Shown: piece after piece, positions 34,603 through 46,028 of the stretch
How the letters are laid out: every line of letters begins with the position of its first letter
Numbering within the stretch: position 1 is the stretch's first letter
From: Bedellia somnulentella
Lineage: Eukaryota > Arthropoda > Insecta > Lepidoptera > Bedelliidae
Reading direction: 5' to 3'
Length of the DNA: 64,000 nucleotides
NCBI GenBank assembly: GCA_963576735.1
Contig: OY755173.1
Location: 8,898,873 to 8,962,872 of the forward strand
The notes under the pieces: generated by a model
Database searches by the model: none
Told to the model about the DNA's origin: nothing
The model's input: the letters and a program-made list of their open reading frames with translations, nothing else
Position numbers and translations under genes: made by a program

Positions 34603-35147
34603 GGTCTTGAAAATCTCATTACAAGTCGTCAACAAAGCCATGACGAGCGGGTATAATCGAGGCGACAAATGTGCCGGTGTCGGCCACACACCGACACTAA
34701 TTAGATTAGTGTAATGCACCGGAACCATTGAATGCGGCCAATCGGGTTTCTCTGCGACTGTACTTCGTCTTGGACGCTGAGAGTTGAGGCTTAAGGCTTT
34801 AGGTTAAGGCTTGAGGGTTTTAGGCCTACTTTTTTTAGAAGGTATAATTCACTACTTTAATGTTTATTAAGCAAGGTGTAATCAGCGTTTAATCATTTTA
34901 AATGGCAAAATATGCTAAAATCTGTCCCTTTTAAAAACTTAACCTCTTCGTGGTATATCCAATATTTCAAAGTCATATTAAAAAGATCTCTTGTATAATA
35001 TTCCATAATTACAAGGGCCAATCATCGGAGTCGACGAAATCCGTTTAATTCACGTCCAGCCGCCACAGCCGTGTTGATTCGAATTTGTGCATTGTTGCTG
35101 ATTCTTGATGATTTCGAATACAGTGTTATTTAGCCGTTAATTTACGT
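34603..35147. other. GC-richer unassigned stretch
   Basis: 34630-34790 has GCCGGTGTCGGCCACACACC and related words; 34780-34840 holds degenerate AAGGCTTNAGG-like steps. No gene or named repeat recognised. Confidence 0.45.
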
Positions 35148-35347
35148 ACATTTACTCATAGTTACAAGTGCCAACAAGGGGTAGCTAAGGCTTCAGAATA
35201 ATTAATTAGTCACTTTTGGAAGCTAAATGAGGAAGAGATTGTAAAATAAAGATTGTTGGTGATAGGTCTCCAATTGCGTCGCCGAACAACTCTTACAATA
35301 ACCGCAAGAAGAAATGGATTTGTGTTATTCAAAGCCGACACTACACA
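35148..35347 (-). mobile_element. SINE-B, diverged
   Basis: AGGGGTAGCTAAGGCTTCAG, GATAGGTCTCCAATTGCGTC and CAAAGCCGACACTACAC mark a near-complete, strongly mutated reverse copy. Confidence 0.83.
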
Positions 35348-35396
35348 TCATAATCGCTAATCTTATTTCTCCAAAAATATGGCTTTGATAGGATTT

Positions 35397-35538
35397 TACA
35401 CCTTGTTTACCCTGCCCCCTGCCCTTATCACGTGAGAACACTGTCCAAGCAAAACTTGGGTACTCTAAAAACCAGGTGACATGTTCAGAATTATTAGTAC
35501 ATCTGCCACCCCTTCGGGGATACACGGCGAGAACATTT
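35397..35538 (+). mobile_element. SINE-A, 5'-truncated
   Basis: Only the 3' half is present: CCTGCCCCCT...ATCACGTGAG...CCCCTTCGGGGATACACGGC. The head is missing and the sequence is diverged. Confidence 0.8.
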
Positions 35539-36277
35539 GAGTATTTTCAAAAATGGAGCTTTGTGGCGCTTTCGTGTCCCGTCGCAATACATAAAAGATA
35601 AAATAAGGACATTACCTTTATTCAGAATGTAACAAAACAAGTCGATATACTGAAAAACATATGAAACGAAAGTACTTTTCTCTACAAAAACAGTCTTACT
35701 AGCAAACAGAGCAAAGGTGCTGACATTGTAACTCCCTCGCTATTATCTCACTTATCCAATTGTCCAGGAAAGGATCACCGTCCGTCCAAAGAAATTTGTT
35801 CTTTATCCATCACAACTTTAGACTCAAAATAACGCAGCGTCGACTAAGTTAAATTATCTTTTTATTAAATCGGTAAGCCTTTACGTTTTTGACACTGAAT
35901 ATTGAACCTATAGTGTACAATTTAGGGTTCTTTTTAAACTAAACTATCATTTTTCTATTTTGGTGAAGTGTCGGCATACAACTTGCATTTAGATGGTGTG
36001 TTCTGTGTTACGTGAAAAATAGTTTATTCATATGTCGTATGTTACTTGTTTGTACCAAATAAGTTGTCATAAGGTTTCAAGATTTAAGACATATGTCATG
36101 TCACGACATTGTGCGGCTTGTTTAATACGTATATCTCTGTAACACGATATGTCCGGTTTAAAAGAGAGTGCTTTAAAATACGTGATATTAGTTTACAATG
36201 TGAGGCTAGATTTGGTGAATTATATTCTATCTTTTGTGCCAGTAAAAACAAGGATTATTAAAGTATTTTTATGCTTA
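35539..36277. other. No gene seen
   Basis: AT-rich, nothing recognised. Confidence 0.6.
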
Positions 36278-36505
36278 GTCCGCGGCCGAGTGGATAGGTG
36301 ACTAGCTTCTGGGTCCGGAGGTTGCGTGTTCGATCCCCGTTGAGAGCAAAATTTATGTGATGAGCATAAATTTCTTATTTTCTTATTGTTTCTTAGTCTT
36401 GGATGTTATTTATATGTGTATGAAATTTATTGTTAAGTCCCTTATACAAGTCCTTAATTTGCACTTAGTTTTGGGCTAACTTGATCTGTGTAATATATTA
36501 TTATG
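36278..36505 (+). mobile_element. tRNA-headed SINE-C
   Basis: GTCCGCGGCCGAGTGGATAG contains a good box A, and GTGTTCGATCCCC a good box B. There is no matching acceptor stem, and an AT-rich body follows, so this is a SINE head and not a tRNA gene. The 3' edge is approximate. Confidence 0.7.
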
Positions 36506-36597
36506 TCCGTATACGTCCTTTACGGTGCAATATCAAAAGAAGCAGTAGTGCACTTCACAGCCAACCCATCAAATATATTTTGAGAATCAAATAATTA

Positions 36598-36802
36598 GCT
36601 GTGTTGTGACGGATTAGAATGTCACTTCCCCTTTCTACCCACAGATGTCGTAAGAGGCGACTAAGTGTATGGGGCCTTTGGGTGATACTTTACTTCTACC
36701 ATCTTGTCCCCTATCGACTTCCAAATGTGGCTGAGGAGTTTCTAGCTCCGAAGCTCTGGCTACTTCTTTTTGGGATTTATGGCCGTGAGTATATGTATGT
36801 AA
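36598..36802 (+). mobile_element. SINE-B subfamily 2 with internal deletion
   Basis: Head TGTTGTGACGGATTAGAATG; the segment with GATGCGGTTGGAGACC is deleted; the 3' part has ATCTTGTCCCCTATCGACTT and TTATGGCCGTGAG. Confidence 0.88.
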
Positions 36803-37354
36803 ATATTTTCAAATAGTTTACTTGTTTATTTTATATTCCGAGTTACGAAACACTCGCTTGGCTACTGCGACCCGTATAGGTTATCTGACTTGCTAGTTCA
36901 CGACTTAATCAATTCCTTTCTTTTCTAACACTAATGGTCTGTTAAATTGATGAAAAACCATTACATGTATATTTTTAAACTAAGTTTCATTTAAGAATTG
37001 TTTCTTTTCGTAATCGTAATTGACTGAATGATTATAAAGCTTTCAACGCTTGCAAGTGAAGACGTAACTCTTGAGCCAAGCGTTTTCAAAGTGAAACTGT
37101 TAAATCTTATTTTGTAGAAAACTAAATAACTTTTCTTTTAAAGTGATCTATTTAATTTACGAGTATAACTTAGAAGGTTTATTTTATACACGAATTTATG
37201 GCCATAGTATTATTTTCTCACCTCTCTGCTGTGTGCCTAATGATATACCGGTCTTTATATGTTCCATGTCTATATGCCCTCTAATGTTGAAATAAGACCC
37301 GGCTGATAATATTTTTAATCTGCGAAAAAAATGTTTTTTTTTTGTGCTATATAT
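36803..37354. other. No gene seen
   Basis: AT-rich, nothing recognised. Confidence 0.6.
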
Positions 37355-37590
37355 TAAATACATATTCTCACTTATATTAATCCCTAAAAGGGGTGGCACA
37401 ACATCAGAATTAGAAATTCTTCAGACACTTATCGACATTGAGTTATGAAACGCGAAGCCAATTCTTCAATTCTCTTCAACCACACCAACCAATAATAATA
37501 TACTTAAAAGCCCAAATACTGTAAGTCATTTTTACGAACACCCTTGTGAGGATATCGGGTAGTGACATCCTAAACCGATACTACCCAGCG
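37355..37590 (-). mobile_element. SINE-B, strongly diverged
   Basis: ACATATTCTCACTTATATTA, AATCCCTAAAAGGGGTGGCA and CTAAACCGATACTACCCA give the ends of a degraded reverse copy. Confidence 0.72.
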
Positions 37591-38057
37591 AATTTGGTAA
37601 AACTTAAGAGACGAACATTTAAACAACTTGACTTGGTTTTGTCTATAGTTTTCTTAACTTAGAAATCAATCTTTTATTATTTCATTCAAATTCCGAAAGA
37701 TGGGATTTCTGAGGTTTAAATAAACTATTCTCCTCTCAAAGTTAATTAAAATCGAATTTCAGTCAGCACCATAAACAATTGAACTTCTTTTTCCTTTGAC
37801 TTTGAAAAATTCTGGACGAACCCGTCGAGGGAAAACAATAACAGGAAGTTTACTTGTTTCACAAATTGGATGCGGACCCATTTTTTATTTCCATAAAAAA
37901 CCTAAAGAGATTCAATATCAAACGATAGCAAAGAAATACATTCAATCTACAAAAATAACGCTTGATGTTTTGTATCAAAAGAGCAAATTAAATAAAAAAA
38001 ATACCCTTACTTTTCACATTGTAAGATCGTAATAAATGTATCTCGATTATGCTATTT
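37591..38057. other. No gene seen
   Basis: The 78-codon frame at 37796-38032 shows no known domain. Confidence 0.55.
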
Positions 38058-38245
38058 CTTAGTAGAGGACGACCTCGGAGGACACATTTGGACCAAATAG
38101 GGAGTGAGCTCAAAAAGGCAGGTGTCCGAAGTATCACGAATAAAAGAGCATTTATTGTAAGATTGATGGATGTGAATGACGCTAGTCTCTGCCGACCCCA
38201 ATGGGAACTAACGGCGTCAGAATATGTTTGTACGTATGTATAAAA
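38058..38245 (+). pseudogene. RTE C-terminal coding end
   Basis: Encodes SRGRPRRTHLDQIGSELKKA, GVRSITNKRAFIVRLMDVND, then loses about 25 bp (the CQDRTKWRSIVS segment is shortened) before ANGVRICLYV-like tail. The DNA tail reads GGCGTCAGAATATGTTTGTA, a mutated form of the RTE tail. Confidence 0.85.
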
Positions 38246-38357
38246 AAACTTGTTAAACCGAAATGCTGGTTTTGTATGAAATCAGACATATCAGCCTTGT
38301 TACTTTGTGTGTTATTGCTAAGTCCAAGACAAGTTAACCGAGACTATTTATTTAATA

Positions 38358-39158
38358 CTAGTGGATCGGCCCAGCTTCGCACGGGTAGCGATGTAGTTTT
38401 AATATCTAAGATTTCTTTAATAACTGCTCAAGCTTTCTGAAATTTAGCGCAATGATTGCAACTTATAGCACTCCTGAAGTGTGGCTTTGTGATTTTGAAT
38501 GCGCTTTTATGAACGGTTCAGTATTTCCGTTTAATAGCAAATTTTGGAATAAAACGCCATGACGTATTAATAACAATCTAAAAAATAAATCATTACGTTA
38601 TGTAGGATGCAACTACTGGCGCCATCTAGTATGTTATATGTAAATTAGTAAAGATTTGGTTTCGATCACGGGCGCGATGGCTTATTTTATAAATAATTTC
38701 GGTGTTTGTCTACCGATTTCTATGATTCTTTTTTTATTGAATAGGTAATAATGTTACCTTTTTTAAATAAGGGATGAGTGAGAGTTTTACAAACGTAAGA
38801 GTAAACAAATATAATCAGAATGTTCCGAACTGCTAAGCTATCAGGAATTACACGTGTTATTGTGAGTCAACCGTAAATGATAGACATATACTGTCGAGGA
38901 TTTTTTTTTAGATAATTTTATGAAGAATATTTCCGCCACACATGATTTCTATGTAAGTTTAACCATTAAGGCTGCACACGCGACGGAAGCTTAAAAAATG
39001 GAGTAACTTCTCCCGTTTTCCCAAAATTTCCCAAAATTCCCCTTTACTTCTCTGCTGGAAAGTATACAAAAACCTGCGCAGGAGTATGAAGAATAATTGT
39101 ACCAAGTTTCGTTTAAATCCGTCGAGTAGTTTTTGTTTCCATAAGGAACATACAAACC

Positions 39159-39208
<50 letters not shown>

Positions 39209-39327
39209 AATTTTACTGATTGCATTTTTGGCATCAGTATCGATCCCTAATCACCACCTGATAGTTATTTTGAAAATATATTTCATGTACAGAATTGACC
39301 TCTCTACAGATTTATTATAAGTATAGA
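38358..39327 (-). mobile_element. Non-autonomous Helitron with (GACA)n
   Basis: Third copy of the family: TC end at 39327 (minus strand), CTAG end at 38358, A/T flanks. The (GACA)n run at 39159-39206 has 12 units. It is very similar to the copy at 12531-13501 along its length. Confidence 0.92.
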
Positions 39328-42300
39328 TTATTCATCACCGCAACTTTAAGATCAATTGAATAGATATTGACACACTGTGTCAATCACTAAAGCTTACTTT
39401 GTCGTTAATCGTATACAACATTGCAATTTTGATCGCTCTTCACTTTGTGAGTGACACAAGTCCTAATAGACAGCCTTTAATCGGATCTAGGTATTGAATG
39501 TAATAATAAGAAATGGTACATCCTTTTGTTTAAAAATATTATGCTTTAAAAAAATATGGATGACATGAAAAATTTTAATCGAAGTTTGAATTATTTCTAA
39601 CAATAATTGCTGGCCAAGTGTCATTGAAATATATCAGAGTTAGCCAGAGACTACTGATAACATTTGTTATACTTCTCATTAATGAATTTTAGTGATATAT
39701 GACTTCTTACAATATTGTTATTAAAAAAACATAAAAAATAACTAAATATGATTTTTGAGTAGTTTAGAATTGTTAAGAATTTTATAGATAATTGTAACAT
39801 TTAAGCGTCATTAATATTACAAATGATACTAAAAATAGGCTCAGTGATTGGTTGTCAACTCCATCGCGATATGACTCTTTGATAAGTTAATTGGTTAGGT
39901 TAGCTGTAAGTTTCGTAGTGACAAATTAACTTCGCATGTATTTTATTGGATTCAGAAGGCTATAATTAAGCAAGCTACAACAGAGATTGTAAAGAAATCC
40001 TTATTCGTAAAATAAGCCTTAATTTTAAGCCGTAATACACCCGTAATACGGGTTACAGCCATTTACGGTACAGTGTACGTGTTTCAGCCACAGAAGTAAT
40101 GTCTTGGTGTCTAATTAGGTTGGTTGAAGTGAGTCAATATTGATACAGTCGACCGCAAATCAAGACGAACTATTCCAGTGTAAGTTGAACTTTCTCCGAT
40201 ATTGAGACAAACAACTCTTTAATATGCCCTGGAGGGTTTACTCAGATTTTATTACATCGTACACTTCTGCTGTGTTCAGTATTTTTAACTTGTTCTCTTA
40301 TTCAAATAATAGACATTTTAGTGATGAAAGAGATCCAGCAAAGAAGAGAGAGATTCAGTAGTTTAGATTAAGACTATCCTCTTTTTACACTTTTCAGTTA
40401 AAATATAAGACTAATAGACTAAAAACCTCTTATCAGACTTTCACGTGAGCTGGTAAACCAAAAAATATATAAATTGCTGTGAGTTTTTGTTATTTTACGG
40501 CACTATAATGGAGATGTATTGAATTTATAGACGGCAGAGCAGCGAAACTACACAACTTGTATATTATCTGTTCTATAAGCAAAGTGCTGGTTTGGCTGCA
40601 TTATCACACGGCATCCAACTTTGGACTACTCAGGCGATCAGTCGCTAGTCTTTTAAGTTCTTGTAGCTGTTTCAGTGACTGCTCAGCTATTGCATAATGA
40701 CCATACGCGTTATAAATATATGAGCGAGTCTTATAAGTAAAGGGTGGAGTAAGGACCAAAACGCTTATAAACGTTTCATATTAGGAACATGCCTTTGAGT
40801 GTACTTACATATTAAGTCAGAAGTGTAGGCGGTAAATCCGGTTGTTTCTGACCAACCACCATAAGTCAACTAAGTTGTCATGCAAATCAATACTGTCCGC
40901 TATGTTAAGGCGACTAATCGTTGCGTCACGATAAAGATTAATGTTATTGTAGATTGACTGGCGTTTGGTAATTAGGTGTGTCGACAATCGTATTAAGACT
41001 ACTACTAAATATGTTAAGTTTTCATACATTCCTGGATATATTAGCACCATGTTACGTCAGTGGTAACAAAACTTTTTGAAATGCACAGAAGCATTTGGTG
41101 TTTTACCAACGTAAAGTAAAATCCGAAGGAAATTGACATAACTGAATACTACTTATACATATATGTGACAGTATCTTTTTCATCTAAAAAAAGTATAAAT
41201 AATGTCACGAATGTCACATGGTGTTAAAAATAATTTGTACCAATAGCAGCCTTTCTGGGCTGTCGGCATTAAAGTACAGCCATATTTAAGTGCAAAAAAA
41301 ACATGACGTCTTGTACAAAATTCAACGGCAAAAGAGGCTAAAGATAGTTGCTGATGGATTTTCATCCACTTTGTCCAAGAACTGCTTTGATAACCCCAGA
41401 AAACTTACTTTAGTAGCCACGTACAAACCTCACGGTAAAAGATATGGTAGTTTCGAACCGTATTCAGAAAACTTACCGATATTAAGTATTTCTTCGTAAT
41501 AATGCTAATAGAAGCTTACATGTCATTTTAAACTAAATCATATTTACTCGAGAAATCATGTTATTTTCTAAGATTATCGTGAGAAAAAGAGTTGAGGCAC
41601 TTGAAGAACCGTTTCTGTACAGCAGACTATCATTAGTGCAGCCAACTGTCCCGAACATAAACCAGATGGTGAAATCTAATACGTGCATGTTGTGTCTGAG
41701 CTTTAGAGTACTTTTAATGTCAAGAGAGCTTTTAAGTAATTACCGCTTATTGTTCTTTTTTAAATATCGGTATAGAAAACTGCTTTCCTATGTCTGGTGG
41801 AGTGAAAACGAGTAAACAATACTTTTTTTATGGTAGCAATTGGGCTATAGTACCATTTTCACAAATATTCAATACTTAGGAAGAAATAATCAACTTTGAA
41901 GCTACGAGTATAACTAACGTAATGAGCTGAGAAAGCTTTTTATTTATTAATATAGATGACTTGTGTTTTAAATTGTAGATGTTTTCAGTACCGCATTAGT
42001 GTAAATGTTTAAATACATATATTTTGGTCACCTTTACTGCATATATTAAAAAGAAAACCAAATTCAAACTTACTTTATAAACAGGTAAATTAATGATTTT
42101 ATGATATTAACATACTTTAGACAGTTTTTGAATATCGTTTGGTGTTATTTTATTTGGTAATATTAATTAATGATTCGAATTTATAATATTCTGTCAGTTT
42201 AGCTTTAAATATTAGTGCAAAAATGTGTGATTAAAGGCGGAATGTCACGAAATAGGAGCCATCACATAAATAATCATTAGCATTCCGATATTTTTATTTG

Positions 42301-42451
42301 TTTTTGATATATCGAACTGGCTCCAATTAATCTCATTAAGACATTCTTCTGGCTTTAGACTGCTGGTTGTTCGCCTAAGGTATTTCGGGCGATTGTGGTT
42401 TTTCTTTTTTTTTAAACGAATATAATGTGTTTTTAAAATACAAGTAGGTAT
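39328..42451. other. Mostly unassigned
   Basis: Apart from a possible SINE-B relic at 41340-41425, no element or exon is recognised in this 3 kb. The frames at 40817-41050 and 41558-41815 have no family resemblance. Confidence 0.5.
41340..41425 (-). mobile_element. Possible SINE-B relic
   Basis: GTTGCTGATGGATTTTCATC then CACTTTGTCCAAG and TTAGTAGCCACGTAC resemble the reverse SINE-B interior, weakly. Confidence 0.4.
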
Positions 42452-42595
42452 AAATACATATACTCATGGATATAAATCCCAAAAAGGGTAGCCAGAACCT
42501 CGGAGTTAACAATTCCTTAGCCACTATTGGACGTCAATTGGAGAAAAGTTAGTAAAATAGAGGAAGTTGATGGGTCACCAACCACATAGTTCAAC
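42452..42595 (-). mobile_element. SINE-B, 3' part
   Basis: ACATATACTCATGGATATAA through GATGGGTCACCAACCACATA; the head half is missing. Confidence 0.8.
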
Positions 42596-42832
42596 AAAAA
42601 CGTATATAATTTGTTAATAAATTTAGAGATTTGCGAACAATATAGACTTTGGTATTTAGAATTTGAGATTTTTTATCCTGTTATGATATAACTAGCCAAG
42701 CAACTCGAAGGGTAGAAATATAATATACTACGCGTTACATAAACGCCATGACTTGATTTTGACTTACAAGTTTTATAGGATATTTTTACTTCCCGGTTTT
42801 GCGTTTATTAAGGCAATGTGTGTTTTTAAGGT

Positions 42833-43065
42833 AATGTGAGTAGAGGAGGACCACGGAGGACACACCTGGACCAAATAGAGTGTGTGCTCAAAAAGGCCGG
42901 CGTCCGAAGTATGAAGAATAAAAGAGCATGTATGAGAAGAATGATGAATGTAACAGAAGCAAAATTGATTTGCCTGGATCGTGCAAAGTGGCGATCGATA
43001 GTCTCTGCCCTCTGCCTACCCCAATGGGAACAATGGGCGTGAGTATAAGTAAGTAAGTAAATAAG
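42833..43065 (+). pseudogene. RTE C-terminal coding end, best preserved
   Basis: Encodes SRGGPRRTHLDQIECVLKKA, GVRSMKNKRACMRRMMNVTE, then LDRAKWRSIVSA before a small duplication (TCTGCCC TCTGCC) shifts the frame. The DNA tail is GGGCGTGAGTATAAGTAAG repeats. It best shows the coding capacity of the RTE family here. Confidence 0.88.
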
Positions 43066-43115
43066 TTACTTATGAAAATTTACTCTGTTTATAGATATTT
43101 TATGAAATCACTTAA

Positions 43116-43473
43116 GCGACATGATAGTCCAGTGGGTAAGAACACCCGCCCGAAAAACAGAAGGGCGTGAGTTCCAATCCTGGGACGGGCCTACACCAAT
43201 TTGTCTTTTCTACAGTCATACGTGTGGTTAATTAATCATGGTTGCTAACGGTGAGGGAAAACATCGTGAGGAAACCCACATGACTGAGTTGTACTTAGTC
43301 ATGTGACAGTGTATTCGTACAAAACGGCGATAGGCCTGCCCCCTATCACGTGAGTACACTGTCTAAGCAAAACGTGGGTACCTTCTCTGGAAACTAGATG
43401 GCGCTTGCCATGTGAGTTCAGGAGTATTGGTACCTCTGCCAACCCCTTCGGGGATAAAACGGCGTGAACGTTT
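43116..43473 (+). mobile_element. SINE-A subfamily 1, full length, with TSD
   Basis: Close relative of the copy at 4162-4546, with the same head and the CTAGATGGCGCTTGCCATGT module. Perfect 11 bp target duplication AAATCACTTAA (43105-43115 and 43474-43484). It lacks the ATGTT tail repeats. Confidence 0.93.
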
Positions 43474-43484
43474 AAATCACTTAA

Positions 43485-43956
43485 TAAGTTTTGGAGCCTA
43501 TTTATGAAAAACACATCTTTCTGTTCTTTAATATTATAAGTATAAAAAAGCAATCAATGTGTAAAATTTTTAGCTTATTTAAAGGATATGATTTTCGCAA
43601 TAATGCATGATTCACCTGGCGTATCGTACGATTCTTGATTAATATGTAAAGAAACTTGGGCTACCGGTTCTGATGTTTTACATTTATAGAATTTTATACA
43701 AAAACATATGGTGATTAAATATACCATATAAGAAAAAGGCAAGTACAATATTTTTATATTACAAACTCCAAACCTGTCTAGATAAGCCCTTGATATTTTG
43801 TTTATTGATTTGTAGTGTTTCTGACTAAATGTAGAGATTATTTTTATTGTTACCTACTAGTAATTCCAATGATTTTATATTATTTATTTTTAAATTTCTT
43901 CAATTAGGTTAAATGCTTAATTTAATTTGACCTACTACACTATTTAACACCACTTA
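43485..43956. other. No gene seen
   Basis: AT-rich, nothing recognised. Confidence 0.6.
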
Positions 43957-44190
43957 CATACATATTCTCACGGCTATAAATCCCTGGATAGCCAGGGCTA
44001 AGGAATTAGAAATTCCTTATCACTTTTGGAAGTTATGTAGGCAAAAGATGGTAAAATAAAGGTGATAAGTTTTAAACAGCATCGCCCAAAAATCAATTAA
44101 AAAGCCCCAATACCCATAGTTGCCTCTACGTACGTGCGTACACTCACGCGAAGAAACGGAGTAGTGCTATTCTAAACCGACACTACACAG
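43957..44190 (-). mobile_element. SINE-B, near full length
   Basis: Reverse copy from ACATACATATTCTCACGGCT to AACCGACACTACACAGC. Flanks ACCACTT and ATCACTT may be a diverged target duplication. Confidence 0.88.
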
Positions 44191-45819
44191 CAATCACTTT
44201 GATTAGTGACCCTTATACGTAAATATGGTTCTTGATTGTGAATAAAATGTTTCCAGGTTTTATTATATATACTACAACGTGATTAAATTCTTGGTATAAG
44301 TAAACTCACATATTTTATTTTACAGAATAAAATACCTTTATTTTTTCGTTTTAGTTGTAACAAAGCTCTCTGAATTTCATAACCGTCGTTTTTTTGCATT
44401 GGCATAGGCCCGACTCATATCTCCTCAATTCAAAGTATCCATATCGATTGCGCAAATAGATTGCTATAATTCGTATAACAAAACTGTTTATAATATTATA
44501 TGGTCCTTTTTCCAAATCCTGACCGAAAATAACAACAAAATATTGCAGTTGTATGCAGACATTAATTAAATATGTAATAGTAGCTATAAACATTCGCAGA
44601 CATAAAAAGAGGAAAGACTGGATATCCGCAATCAAGAATCATAAACACGATGTGAGAAAGCGGTCAGTTCAGATTCATTTCCTTATTAAAACATAATCGG
44701 AGAGAATAAAATAAGTGATATAGTACACTTTTAACTGACCAATTAATGCTATAAAGTCGATTAAAAACTCGCGCTACAGTTTGTTCGTGAGTCAGTTCTT
44801 ATTAAGAGCAATTGAGCTTATAAGCTGATTCAAGTACGCGTGATCAATCAAGAAGTTTATTTAGGACGTCCGTAAAATAATCTGACCATGTTTTGACATA
44901 CATTTTGGAGCTCATTAAAAGCTTTATAGTGTTATGAATCAGTTAAAAAGCCAGCGATGCGTGTATTATCTTCTAGTCGTTGATGTTTGGATACGTGTTA
45001 TGACTAATGTTTCTGAGGGTTCATTGAAGCGCAGTGGTTTTTATAATAAAATTAACATAAATGATTACGATTAATGATATAAAAATATACTTATATTTTC
45101 AAATATGGTTGCATCCATTCTGTATTGATTTAGGTTCTTATAGATGTACAAAAGCCAAATTTGTTTTTGTAATATCTTGCATATGCCTCATTGAATATAA
45201 CTAAAAATCGGCTAAAAAGCTAGCACTTATCAGGCGACTTAAGATCCGTGGGAAATTGGTCTATATCGCTATATTAAGCTCGTAACTGACCCCAAAAGTC
45301 AAATTATCAATAGAAATAAAGGATGTAAAGCAAACAAACAACAAAATACATGAAACAGCCCAACGCACGCTTGCTACAGTAATAAATAAATAGAATAAAA
45401 GATAAAAAGCTGTACAATATTTTTATTACTCTAATAATATGGCCAAGCGAATATTATATAAAAAATATTGAAACCAAAATAAAACAAAACGTAAATGTTT
45501 ATTAGAAAAGTTTCCTTTAAGAAGTGTTTAAGGCAAATCGTTTGAAAAAGAAATTTCGTAAAGGTGCTCCGTTACAGTTGAAAACACAAATAAAACTTTT
45601 TTGTCTTTTACTTTGCAACCCAAATGGAGTAAGTTTTGCTATAGGTCAATAACATTCCTTATTTTATTATGTCACTTAGGCTCTTAACTAACTAAATATC
45701 TCTTTCACCGCATTACTTTCATCAATACTCTCCAGAAAAAAGATGTCCGTAAATCAAATTAGAAGCACTTGTAAGTAGGTGGATCTTTTGATAAAAAGAT
45801 CGATGGATTGCTGGGATCG
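44191..45819. other. No gene seen
   Basis: AT-rich; the 94-codon frame at 44351-44635 is unassigned. This is the 3' flank of the intact LINE. Confidence 0.55.
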
Positions 45820-46028
45820 TATTTATTTTTATTTTATTTTATTATTTATTTTATTTTCTTAGGAAGATTTACAGACAAAAGTATACAATATAGAGGTAAA
45901 ATAGATCGTCCTATGCTATTAACAAATCTCCACAGATAGAATGTTAACAAACAAAAACATAGACAAAAAAGATCGAGGAATAGTTAATTGATTATGTAAT
46001 AATTTTATATTACGTAGGTACGTACATA

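Noticed and set aside
36278..36350. Possible tRNA gene
   Set aside because: Box A and box B are present but there is no acceptor-stem pairing, and an SINE body follows with a second truncated copy at 60369.
39635..39665. Possible RTE end (GTTAGCCAGAGACTACTG)
   Set aside because: Match is under 30 bp without the tail or coding part; too weak to annotate.
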